Shown piece after piece: positions 55,034 through 63,033 of a DNA stretch of 64,000 nt (positions are counted from its first letter, which is position 1; every line of letters begins with the position of its first letter). The notes beneath the pieces were generated by a model. That model was not told the DNA's origin and made no database searches. It saw nothing but the letters and a program-made list of their open reading frames with translations. A program made the position numbers and the translations under genes. This DNA comes from Flavobacterium frigoritolerans (lineage in GTDB: Bacteria; Bacteroidota; Bacteroidia; Flavobacteriales; Flavobacteriaceae). The DNA lies in the NCBI RefSeq assembly GCF_025847275.1, contig NZ_JAOZEV010000003.1, positions 310,001 through 374,000 of the forward strand, given 5' to 3'.

Positions 55034-57220
55034 CTATTTTGAAGTCTCTTTTACTTTAATATCTGTTCCTAATCTTTGCATATAAGCAATAAGCGCTACA
55101 ATTTCTCTTTCATTCATAGGAATGAATTTCTCTCCTTTTGCTTCAGCTTTTTTCTTACTATCTGCATAACTCGCAACATAATCAGGATCGTTTTCTAAAT
55201 TCTTTTCAATTTTAAGGGCTTGAGCTCTCAATAATTTTTGCGCATTTGCTACTTCTTCAGGTGAGTATGGAACTCCAAGCTGAACCATTACTTCCATTTT
55301 CTTTTGTGTTAATGAAATGTCCATCGGCTTATTATCGAATAGCCATTTGTACCCTGGCATGATTGAACCCGCTGATATACTTTGTGGATTCCAAAAATGG
55401 TTAAAATGCCAGTTATCATTGTACTTACCTCCTACTCTTAATAAGTCTGGCCCTGTACGTTTTGATCCCCATAAGAATGGATGGTCATATACAAACTCTC
55501 CTGCTTTTGATTGTGGTCCATAACGTTCAACTTCACTTCTAAATGGTCGTACTGATTGTGAGTGGCATCCAACACAACCTTCACGGATATATAAATCACG
55601 TCCTTCAAGCTCTAATGGTGAATATGGTTTTACACTTGTTATTGTAGGTATATTTGATTTTACCATAATCGTTGGAACGATTTGAATAATTCCTCCAATT
55701 AAAATAGCAATTGTAGCCAAAATAGTCAACTGAATAGGTTTTCTTTCTAACCATGAATGGAATTTCTCTCCACGAACTCTACCACTACTAATTCTTTCTA
55801 ATGCTGGTGCCTCTGCCAACTCATCTTCAATTGGGCTACCAACACGTATAGTTTGAATTATATTATAAACTAACACAAACATTCCAACAAGGTATAAAGT
55901 ACCTCCAATAGCTCTCATCCAATACAATGGCATAATTGCTGTAACTGTTTCTAGGAAATTTCCGTAAGTTAAAGTACCGTCTGGGTTAAATTGTTTCCAC
56001 ATAGAAGCTTGTTGAAAACCAGCAACATACATTGGCAACGTATATAATATAATTCCTAAAGTACCAATCCAGAAATGGAAATTTGCTAATTTTTTAGAGA
56101 ACAAAGTACTTTTTGTCATTCTTGGTATTAACCAATAAATCATACCAAAGGCCATAAAACCATTCCAAGCTAATGCACCAACGTGCACGTGAGCAATAAT
56201 CCAGTCTGTATAATGCGCAATAGCATTTACATTTTTAAAAGAAAGCATTGGCCCTTCAAAAGTTGCCATACCGTAACCTGTAATTGCTACAACGAAGAAT
56301 TTTAAAACTGGTTCTTCACGAACTTTATCCCAAGCACCTCTTAGTGTTAAAAGTCCATTTATCATCCCTCCCCAAGATGGAGCAAGCAACATAATAGAAA
56401 AAGCAACTCCTAAATTTTGTGCCCAGTTTGGCAATGCTGAATATAATAAATGATGAGGACCAGCCCAGATATATATAAAAATCAATGACCAAAAATGTAT
56501 AATCGATAATCGATAAGAATACACTGGACGATTAGCAATTTTAGGTACAAAATAATACATCAACCCTAAAAATGGAGTTGTTAAGAAAAAAGCAACTGCA
56601 TTGTGACCGTACCACCATTGCACCAAAGCATCCTGAACTCCTGCGTAAACAGAATAACTTTTCATTGCTGAAACTGGTATTTCTATATTATTAAAAATAT
56701 GTAATACTGCAACAGTAACAAATGTGGCCAAATAAAACCAAATAGCAACATACAAATGACGCTCTCTACGGCGTAAAATAGTACCAATCATATTGATACC
56801 CATTACTACCCAAATTAAAGCGATAGCAATATCAATTGGCCATTCTAATTCGGCATATTCTTTTGATGAGGTATATCCTAAAGGTAAGGTAATAGCTGCC
56901 GCAACAATAATTAATTGCCATCCCCAGAAATGTAGTCCACTTAAAAAGTCACTAAACATTCTGGCTTTTAAGAGTCGCTGCAAAGAATAATACATCCCTG
57001 CAAAGAATGCGTTTCCTACAAAGGCAAAAATAACTGCATTGGTATGTAAAGGTCTTAACCGTCCGTAGCTTAACCATGAGATTCCGTCGGTAATATTAGG
57101 AAAGAGATACATAATAGCCAATGTAAGGCCGACTAGCATTCCTACTACACCAAAAAGAATGGTCGCATAGATGAATTTCTTTACAATTTTGTTGTCGTAA
57201 TAAAATTGTTGCATTTCCAT
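55034..57220 (-). CDS. ccoNO: Fused cbb3 oxidase subunits I and II (CcoN-CcoO)
   Basis: The 728-aa protein joins the haem-copper catalytic subunit CcoN (residues about 1-480) with the monohaem subunit CcoO. The CcoN part has WWYGHNAVAFFLTTPFLG with the copper-ligand His, GPHHLLYSALPNWAQ, and TDWIIAHVHVGALAWNG. In the CcoO part, GCVGCHSQSVRPF (haem site, near 550) and AGSIMPGYKW (Met ligand) are seen. Subunit fusion is the usual state in Bacteroidota. It reduces oxygen at high affinity for growth in low oxygen. It starts 3 bases after ccoS. Confidence 0.96.
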   Translation of the reverse strand: MEMQQFYYDNKIVKKFIYATILFGVVGMLVGLTLAIMYLFPNITDGISWLSYGRLRPLHTNAVIFAFVGNAFFAGMYYSLQRLLKARMFSDFLSGLHFWGWQLIIVAAAITLPLGYTSSKEYAELEWPIDIAIALIWVVMGINMIGTILRRRERHLYVAIWFYLATFVTVAVLHIFNNIEIPVSAMKSYSVYAGVQDALVQWWYGHNAVAFFLTTPFLGLMYYFVPKIANRPVYSYRLSIIHFWSLIFIYIWAGPHHLLYSALPNWAQNLGVAFSIMLLAPSWGGMINGLLTLRGAWDKVREEPVLKFFVVAITGYGMATFEGPMLSFKNVNAIAHYTDWIIAHVHVGALAWNGFMAFGMIYWLIPRMTKSTLFSKKLANFHFWIGTLGIILYTLPMYVAGFQQASMWKQFNPDGTLTYGNFLETVTAIMPLYWMRAIGGTLYLVGMFVLVYNIIQTIRVGSPIEDELAEAPALERISSGRVRGEKFHSWLERKPIQLTILATIAILIGGIIQIVPTIMVKSNIPTITSVKPYSPLELEGRDLYIREGCVGCHSQSVRPFRSEVERYGPQSKAGEFVYDHPFLWGSKRTGPDLLRVGGKYNDNWHFNHFWNPQSISAGSIMPGYKWLFDNKPMDISLTQKKMEVMVQLGVPYSPEEVANAQKLLRAQALKIEKNLENDPDYVASYADSKKKAEAKGEKFIPMNEREIVALIAYMQRLGTDIKVKETSK

Positions 57221-57223
57221 AAT

Positions 57224-57436
57224 CTAGATTTGTTTTTCTGTGGTTATTTTTATTTTATTGTTGGGAGTTTTTATTTTATCGTTGGGAACTTTTTTGATTT
57301 CGTCATCAAAAAGCATCCTAACTGAAGGGGTATAATCATCGTCGTACTGCCCTGTTTTTACAGCAACTACGAAGGCTATAAAAAAGCCAATCGCAATAAT
57401 AATACTAACGGAAATTAATAAGTAAATAACACTCAT
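57224..57436 (-). CDS. ccoS: cbb3 oxidase maturation protein CcoS
   Basis: The 70-aa protein has one membrane span (VIYLLISVSIIIAIGFFIAF) and the CcoS texts AVKTGQYDDDYTPSVRMLFD. CcoS helps insert cofactors into CcoN. The C-terminal end is extended by a short in-frame repeat (VPNDKIKTPNNKIK). It is the first gene of the long minus-strand cco operon, with a -7 box and FNR-type box upstream. Confidence 0.92.
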   Translation of the reverse strand: MSVIYLLISVSIIIAIGFFIAFVVAVKTGQYDDDYTPSVRMLFDDEIKKVPNDKIKTPNNKIKITTEKQI

Positions 57437-57458
57437 ACCTTATGACATTTAAGTTCTA

Positions 57459-57466
57459 CAAAATTA
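57459..57466 (-). promoter_or_regulatory. -7 promoter box of the cco operon
   Basis: On the minus strand the box reads TAATTTTG, identical to the hemN box. It lies 22 bases before the ccoS start at 57436. Confidence 0.7.
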
Positions 57467-57488
57467 CTTTTAAGCATTCTTTTAAAAT

Positions 57489-57502
57489 ATGACATTTATC
57501 AT
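57489..57502 (-). promoter_or_regulatory. FNR/CRP-type box of the cco operon
   Basis: ATGACATTTATCAT is a near-palindrome of the TGA-N6-TCA type. Its centre is exactly 36.5 bases before the last G of the -7 box, as at hemN. The same 14-base word occurs again at 59993. Confidence 0.75.
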
Positions 57503-57556
57503 GCTCCGTCAGTATATGTTAAAATTATGAAAAAATAATACTTGAATTATTTATAA

Positions 57557-59938
57557 TCATTTTAAACTGCTCCTGCTGAAATAGTTAGACGCTAAGGTTA
57601 CAAAACTTACTATTGTAATTGTACTCAAAGGCATTATGATAGCTGCAACCAGAGGAAGTAGGTTTCCGGTAATAGCAAAAGACAACCCTACTATATTGTA
57701 AAGTAGCGACAAAACAAAACTCATTTTAATGATCTTGATGGCATTTTTAGAAAGTTTTAAGAAATAGCTCAGGTGCTTAAACTCAGTTGCATCCAAAATA
57801 GCATCACAAGCTGGTGAAAAAACATTGACATTCTCCGAAATAGAAACTCCAACATTACTTTGCGCCAATGCACCCGCATCATTTAATCCATCACCAATCA
57901 TCATTACATTATGCCCCTGCTCTTGTAACTGCTTAATAAATATCAACTTTTGCTCTGGTTTTTGATTAAAAACAAGCTCAGTCCCTTTAGGTAAAAGTTT
58001 TTCTAAAGTCTCTCGTTCTCCATCGTTATCACCAGAGAGTACTTTAATCTTATACTTCAAGCTCAATTCTTTGAATAAATCCTCTAAGCCTTCTCTATAT
58101 TGATTATTGAATATATATTTCCCATAATAAACCTCATCTATTTTTATATGAAGTGATGTTTGCTGAATTAAATTTTCTTCTTGACCTGCAACGAAAGTAA
58201 ATGATCCTATTTGAAACTGGTGATTTTGGATTACTGCCAAAATCCCCTTTCCAGTTATTTCTTTAAAATCGTCTAATTTTATTCGGGCAGATTCTGGTAA
58301 TGAATCATATAACATTCGGCTCAAAGGGTGATTTGAAGCTCGAAGTACATTTTTTAACATAACAAGATTATCATCAGAAAGAGATTTTCCTTCGTATGCA
58401 ATATTCGATTTTTTATTGGTCGTAATAGTCCCTGTCTTATCAAAAACCAAAGTATCAACTTTAGCAAGTTGTTCTATAACCAAAGCATTTTTTAAATAAA
58501 ACTTCTGCTTTCCTAAAATCCTCAAAATATTACCAAATGTAAATGGTGCTGTTAATGCTAAAGCACACGGACAAGCTACAATGAGTACTGCTGTAAAGAC
58601 ATTGAAAGCCGTATTGGCATCAATAAATATCCAATAACCAAAACCTGCAAAAGCAATTAACAATAAAATTGGTGTAAAATAACGGCTTATTGCATCGGTT
58701 ATCGTTTTATGTTTTTGCTGAACATCTTTCTGGAAAATATCATTCCCCCACAACTGCGTTAAGTAACTTTGAGAAACAGTATGAAGTACCTCCATTTCTA
58801 TCACTTTACCTATTTGCTTGCCTCCAGCAAAAACTTTATCTCCTGATTTTTTGGTAATAGGAACTGCTTCACCAGTTACAAAACTATAATCAATTTCAGC
58901 TTGATCGCTTATCAAAATCCCATCTACAGGTATTAATTCCTGATTTCTAATCAATAGCCGATCTCCTTTATCAATATCGTAAATAGGAATACTTTCCTCT
59001 GGAGTATTGGGATTTATTCGAGTAACTGCAATTGGAAAATAGGATTTAAAATCTCTCTCGAAACTTAAAAAACTATAGGTTTTAATTTGAAACATTTTCC
59101 CTAACAACATAAAGAAAATTAACCCTGTCAAGCTGTCAAAAAAACCAGGCCCATAATCCATGACAATATCAAAAGTACTTCGTATAAACATAACGATGAT
59201 TCCTAGAGCAATAGGAATATCAATATTCAGCATTTTGCTTTTAATGCTCTTATAAGCTGAAACATAATAACCACTTGCCGAGTATATAAAACTTGGCATA
59301 GCCAGAATTAATATCAGCCAACGAAAAAATGGTTTATAATTGTCCAACCAAAATTCTTTTACTTCAAAATATTCGGGAAAAGAAAGCAGCATGATATTTC
59401 CAAAACAAAAGAAAGCAACTCCTAGTTTGTATGTCAAACTTCTGTCTACATTATTCTTGCCAGCCTCGTAATTCTCTAAACTTATATAAGGTTCATACCC
59501 TATCGAGCTTAATGTATAAGCAATATCTTTAAGAGTAATTTTTTCTGAGTTATAGGTAATTCTAACTTTCTTTTCTGGAAAATTAACCTGTGAAGCACTA
59601 ATTCCTGGTTTAAGACGATTTAAATTTTCTAAAATCCAAATACAAGAACTACAATGAATATGCGGAATATTCAATGAAACTATTGCTGTGGTATCTTCCT
59701 GAAATTCTAATAATTTAAGTTGAATACTTTCATTATCCAGAAAATCATATTTACCTTGAATATCTTGAGGTGTTGCTCCTGGAGATTTCTCAAAATCATA
59801 ATAACAAGTCAGGTCATTTAGACTAAAAATCTCATAAACTGTTTTACAGCCACTACAACAAAATTCTTTTTCATCAAAAACGATTATTTCATTTTTGGGA
59901 ATAATTAAACCGCAATGAAAACAATTTTGAACACTCAT
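57557..59938 (-). CDS. ccoI: Copper-transporting P-type ATPase CcoI/FixI
   Basis: The 793-aa P1B ATPase exports or loads copper for cbb3 oxidase assembly. It starts with a cysteine-rich FixI-type N-terminus (CFHCGLIIPKNE, FCCSGCKTVYEIF) and a metal-binding domain with HIHCSSCIWILENL. It then has the membrane CPCALALTAPFTF motif (near 457), phosphorylation site DKTGTIT (near 500), HPLSRMLYDSLP and the hinge MMIGDGLNDAGALAQS. Copper P-ATPases of this FixI subtype serve oxidase assembly, not detoxification. It has its own FNR-type box and faces the Crp/Fnr gene. Confidence 0.93.
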   Translation of the reverse strand: MSVQNCFHCGLIIPKNEIIVFDEKEFCCSGCKTVYEIFSLNDLTCYYDFEKSPGATPQDIQGKYDFLDNESIQLKLLEFQEDTTAIVSLNIPHIHCSSCIWILENLNRLKPGISASQVNFPEKKVRITYNSEKITLKDIAYTLSSIGYEPYISLENYEAGKNNVDRSLTYKLGVAFFCFGNIMLLSFPEYFEVKEFWLDNYKPFFRWLILILAMPSFIYSASGYYVSAYKSIKSKMLNIDIPIALGIIVMFIRSTFDIVMDYGPGFFDSLTGLIFFMLLGKMFQIKTYSFLSFERDFKSYFPIAVTRINPNTPEESIPIYDIDKGDRLLIRNQELIPVDGILISDQAEIDYSFVTGEAVPITKKSGDKVFAGGKQIGKVIEMEVLHTVSQSYLTQLWGNDIFQKDVQQKHKTITDAISRYFTPILLLIAFAGFGYWIFIDANTAFNVFTAVLIVACPCALALTAPFTFGNILRILGKQKFYLKNALVIEQLAKVDTLVFDKTGTITTNKKSNIAYEGKSLSDDNLVMLKNVLRASNHPLSRMLYDSLPESARIKLDDFKEITGKGILAVIQNHQFQIGSFTFVAGQEENLIQQTSLHIKIDEVYYGKYIFNNQYREGLEDLFKELSLKYKIKVLSGDNDGERETLEKLLPKGTELVFNQKPEQKLIFIKQLQEQGHNVMMIGDGLNDAGALAQSNVGVSISENVNVFSPACDAILDATEFKHLSYFLKLSKNAIKIIKMSFVLSLLYNIVGLSFAITGNLLPLVAAIIMPLSTITIVSFVTLASNYFSRSSLK

Positions 59939-59992
59939 ATATTTAACTATTTTAAGCTTTTACAAAGATCACAAACCATCTAACCAAAAAAT

Positions 59993-60006
59993 ATGACATT
60001 TATCAT
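59993..60006 (-). promoter_or_regulatory. FNR/CRP-type box of ccoI
   Basis: The word ATGACATTTATCAT is identical to the box before ccoS. Its centre lies 36.5 bases before the G of a weaker -7 box on the minus strand (GATCTTTG, 59963-59970). The same offset at hemN and ccoS supports a working site. It is 55 bases from the ccoI start. Confidence 0.75.
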
Positions 60007-60119
60007 AGCTCTTAAAATACATTTTTTAAATTTAATAAAACAAATTGGGAATAAAGCTATAGAAATTGCATTTCTGCCATTATTTAAAAAATTTAAGAGT
60101 ATAAAATCATAATAATACT

Positions 60120-60127
60120 TAATTTTG
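60120..60127 (+). promoter_or_regulatory. -7 promoter box of the Crp/Fnr gene
   Basis: TAATTTTG fits TAnnTTTG and lies 20 bases before the start at 60147. The FNR-type box is more than 110 bases upstream, too far for class II activation, so it probably serves ccoI only. Confidence 0.65.
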
Positions 60128-60146
60128 TAAACAAATAACTTCCCCT

Positions 60147-60827
60147 ATGAATAAATGTGACCAATGTATTGTAAGACAACTTACTTCGTTAAAAGCTTTA
60201 AACAAAGATGAAGTTATAAAACTAGCTAATAGTAAAACTACCTATACTATTAAGAAAGGTGATTCTATCTTTGAAGAAGGCGAAGTTACCAATGGTGTTT
60301 TTTGTGTAAAAGATGGTGTTGGTAAACTTTCTAAACTAAGTGCCAACGGTAAAGACCAAATTGTTAAACTTGTAAAATCTGGAGAACTTTTAGGTCAGCG
60401 ATCTATGATTAGTAACGAACCTGCTAATTTGAGTGCTAAAGCATTAGACGATATGGAGGTATGTTTTATTCCAAAAACAGAAATCATCGGTTTCTTTAAT
60501 CAAAATAATCAGTTTTCTATGAATGTCATGAAAACAATTTGCGATGATTTAAAAGATTCTGATAATCATACTGTTTCCTTAGCTCAAAAAACTGTTAAAT
60601 CACGTTTAGCCGAAACATTATTATACTTACATGGTACTTTTGGCGAAAATGAGGATAATACTCTAAAAATACAACTTTCTAGAGATGAACTGGCTAGCAT
60701 GATTGGTACCGCTACAGAAAGTTGTATCCGATTATTATCTGATTTTAAAAAACTAGACGTAATTGAATTAATTGGTAAAAAAATTATTTTAAAAAATATT
60801 AACGCCTTAAAGAAAATGGCTGAATAA
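60147..60827 (+). CDS. Crp/Fnr family regulator linked to the cbb3 genes
   Basis: The 226-aa protein has an N-terminal MNKCDQCIVRQL segment with Cys 4 and Cys 7, a cyclic-nucleotide-like beta roll (IKKGDSIFEEGEVTNGVFCV, SGELLGQRSMISNEP), a dimer helix, and a winged helix-turn-helix. The recognition helix reads TATESCIRLLSDF and keeps the FNR-like Glu and Arg that read TGA. Other Cys occur at about 53, 106 and 131, but the FNR [4Fe-4S] pattern is not clearly matched, so oxygen sensing is possible, not shown. The place opposite ccoI and the palindromes nearby suggest it controls the hemN, cco and ccoI genes. Confidence 0.9.
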   Translation: MNKCDQCIVRQLTSLKALNKDEVIKLANSKTTYTIKKGDSIFEEGEVTNGVFCVKDGVGKLSKLSANGKDQIVKLVKSGELLGQRSMISNEPANLSAKALDDMEVCFIPKTEIIGFFNQNNQFSMNVMKTICDDLKDSDNHTVSLAQKTVKSRLAETLLYLHGTFGENEDNTLKIQLSRDELASMIGTATESCIRLLSDFKKLDVIELIGKKIILKNINALKKMAE

Positions 60828-61598
60828 TTACAGTTTTTTTGCTTCGTTCCAAAAAACATCCATTTCTGCCAAAGTCATATCCATTAATGGTTTTCCTAAT
60901 TCTCCTGCTTTACTCTCAAGGTATTGAAATCGTTTTATGAATTTTTTATTAGTACGTTCCAAAGCATCTTCGGGATTTACATTTAAAAATCTTGCATAAT
61001 TAATCATAGAGAATAAAACATCTCCAAACTCTGCTTCTATTTTATCCTGATCACCAGCTTTTACTTCAACCTGTAACTCCTGCAATTCTTCTTGTACCTT
61101 ATCCCAAACCTGATGTGGCTCCTCCCAATCAAAGCCAACTCCTTTTACTTTATCTTGTATCCTGCTGGCTTTAACCAATGCGGGCAAACTTCTTGGAACT
61201 CCTTCTAAAACGGACTTCTTCCCTTCTTTCAATTTCAGTTTTTCCCAATTTTGTTTTACTTCTTCTTCATCTTTCACAACAGTATCACTGTAAATATGAG
61301 GATGACGGTAAATAAGTTTTTCGCAAATTTCATTGCACACATCAGCAATATCAAAATCATTTGTTTCACTGCCAATTTTCGCGTAAAAAACAATATGCAA
61401 TAATACATCTCCTAACTCTTTTTTTACTTCATTAAGATCGTTATCTAAAATTGCATCACCCAATTCATAAGTTTCTTCAATAGTAAGATGACGTAAACTT
61501 TGCATGGTTTGTTTCATGTCCCAAGGGCATTTTTCACGTAAATCATCCATTATATTTAATAATCTTTCGAAGGCCTGTAATTGCAGTTCTTTACTCAT
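60828..61598 (-). CDS. mazG: Nucleoside triphosphate pyrophosphohydrolase MazG
   Basis: The 256-aa enzyme hydrolyses NTPs or dNTPs to monophosphates, limiting faulty or alarmone-linked nucleotides. Two MazG domains are visible: DLREKCPWDMKQTMQSLRHL with EETYELGDAI and LKKELGDVLLHIVFYAKI-like text (ELGDVLLHIVFYAKIG), and a second with EAEFGDVLFSMINYARFLN. Its stop abuts the stop of the Crp/Fnr gene with no gap (convergent). It follows the DUF5606 and def genes in the same direction. Confidence 0.93.
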   Translation of the reverse strand: MSKELQLQAFERLLNIMDDLREKCPWDMKQTMQSLRHLTIEETYELGDAILDNDLNEVKKELGDVLLHIVFYAKIGSETNDFDIADVCNEICEKLIYRHPHIYSDTVVKDEEEVKQNWEKLKLKEGKKSVLEGVPRSLPALVKASRIQDKVKGVGFDWEEPHQVWDKVQEELQELQVEVKAGDQDKIEAEFGDVLFSMINYARFLNVNPEDALERTNKKFIKRFQYLESKAGELGKPLMDMTLAEMDVFWNEAKKL

Positions 61599-61639
61599 TT
61601 TTGAAGTCTTTTTAAGTTGGCAAGCGTTTGTGTAAATGT

Positions 61640-61674
61640 AAAAAATCCTGTTAAGAAATCATCTCAACAGGATT
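61640..61674 (-). terminator. Terminator after the DUF5606 gene
   Basis: The 9-bp stem AATCCTGTT / AACAGGATT reads on the minus strand into TTTTTTA. It would end the def-DUF5606 transcript before mazG, which lies 40 bases further on. Confidence 0.75.
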
Positions 61675-61697
61675 AAATATCGTTCATTAAAATGAAA

Positions 61698-62180
61698 CTA
61701 TTTTTTTTCAGCAGCAGCTTTAGCTTTTTTTGCTGGCGCTTTTTTTGTCTCTTCTAAAACTGGAGTTTCTTCTTTAGATTCTGCAGGTGCAGGCGCTAAA
61801 TCTGTAACCAATCCTTTTGCTTGTAGCATGTTGTACCAGTTCAATACTTTTTTAATATCTGAAGGATAAACTCTTTCTTCATCATATTGTGGCAAAACTT
61901 CTTTAAAATAAGCTGTTAAAGTAGCATTGTCTTCTTTATGAGAAATTGCTGGTCCTTTGTCTTCCTTTATTGCAATTAATTGCATTACTTCTGATAAAGG
62001 TTTTTCTCCTTCGTAAGTATAAATTGAAATTTCAGACAACAAACTTACATTACTCTTTAAGCTAACAGTGATTTTTTTTCCATCAATTAATGATTCAGCT
62101 ACAAATCCTGTACGCGTTTGTACTTTTAATGCGTATAAACCTGGTTTCCCAGAAATAGCTAATATTTTTTCTAAATTCAT
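61698..62180 (-). CDS. DUF5606 family protein
   Basis: The 160-aa protein has the family's N-terminus MNLEKILAISGKPGLYALKV and middle KEVLPQYDEERVYPSDIKKV, and a low-complexity tail of Ala, Lys and Glu (APAKKAKAAAEKK) that looks flexible and nucleic-acid friendly. Function is unknown. The def-DUF5606-mazG order is common in Bacteroidota. It lies 66 bases after def. Confidence 0.85.
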   Translation of the reverse strand: MNLEKILAISGKPGLYALKVQTRTGFVAESLIDGKKITVSLKSNVSLLSEISIYTYEGEKPLSEVMQLIAIKEDKGPAISHKEDNATLTAYFKEVLPQYDEERVYPSDIKKVLNWYNMLQAKGLVTDLAPAPAESKEETPVLEETKKAPAKKAKAAAEKK

Positions 62181-62245
62181 GTTTATTATAATTAGTATTA
62201 AGAATTCGGTTATTTTATTTTTTTAGCAAAAAGACAATCAAAAAG

Positions 62246-62836
62246 TTATCTCCCTTTTTTAGCAGCAGCAAATTTCATTCTGTATTCCTGAAATGTTTTG
62301 CCTTCGGTAATATTTTTTAATTTCTTCTGAATTAAGCGTTTCTTTAATGATGAGATTTTATCTGTAAACAAAACTCCTTCGATGTGATCATACTCATGCT
62401 GAATTACTCTCGCAATTAAACCATCAAATACTTCCGTTTTTACAACAAAATCTTCTTCACAATATTCAATTGTAATTCTTTCGTGTCTGTAAACATCCTC
62501 ACGAACATCTGGAATACTTAAGCAACCTTCATTAAAACTCCACTCTTCACCATCTTCTTTTAGAATTTTGGCATTAATAAAAGTTCTTTTAAATCCTTTC
62601 AATTCTTTTTGTTCATCAGCTGGCAAATCCTCGTCATCGCTAAAAGGAGTTGTGTCAATTACAAATAAACGCAAGGCCAGGCCAACTTGTGGCGCAGCAA
62701 GACCTACTCCATAAGCATTGTACATTGTTTCGTACATGTTAGCTATTGTTTCTTTCAAATTTGGATGTTCTGGCGAAACTGCCTCTCCAACTTTTCTTAA
62801 AACAGGATCACCATATCCTATAATTGGTAAAATCAT
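62246..62836 (-). CDS. def: Peptide deformylase
   Basis: The 196-aa metalloenzyme removes the formyl group from new proteins. The three family motifs are present: GVGLAAPQVGL (residues about 43-53), NEGCLSIPDV with the Cys metal ligand, and VIQHEYDHIEGVLF with the two His and catalytic Glu. A loop with PFSDDEDLPADEQKE is a Bacteroidota-type insertion. The start MILPIIGYGDPVLRKVGEAV fits the family. Confidence 0.96.
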   Translation of the reverse strand: MILPIIGYGDPVLRKVGEAVSPEHPNLKETIANMYETMYNAYGVGLAAPQVGLALRLFVIDTTPFSDDEDLPADEQKELKGFKRTFINAKILKEDGEEWSFNEGCLSIPDVREDVYRHERITIEYCEEDFVVKTEVFDGLIARVIQHEYDHIEGVLFTDKISSLKKRLIQKKLKNITEGKTFQEYRMKFAAAKKGR

Positions 62837-63008
62837 TCTTGTTGTATTATGTATTAACGACTATTAATCCAGAATTTCATTATTCTGAATTAGGTTGGCA
62901 AAAATAGTAAAAAATAGTCAATGAATAATTCTATAAGTCATATTATATGCTTTTTGATTTCTATTTAAATCAAAGCCACTATTATTGCTAAATAATTCAT
63001 ACAATTCT

Positions 63009-63016
63009 TATCTTTG
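63009..63016 (+). promoter_or_regulatory. -7 promoter box of the FUSC-type gene
   Basis: TATCTTTG fits TAnnTTTG and lies 17 bases before ATG 63034. Confidence 0.6.
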
Positions 63017-63033
63017 CTAGTAAACCTATTTAT

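Noticed and set aside
59993-60006. Autoregulatory box for the Crp/Fnr gene
   Set aside because: It is more than 110 bases from that gene's -7 box, while it matches the ccoI promoter geometry exactly.
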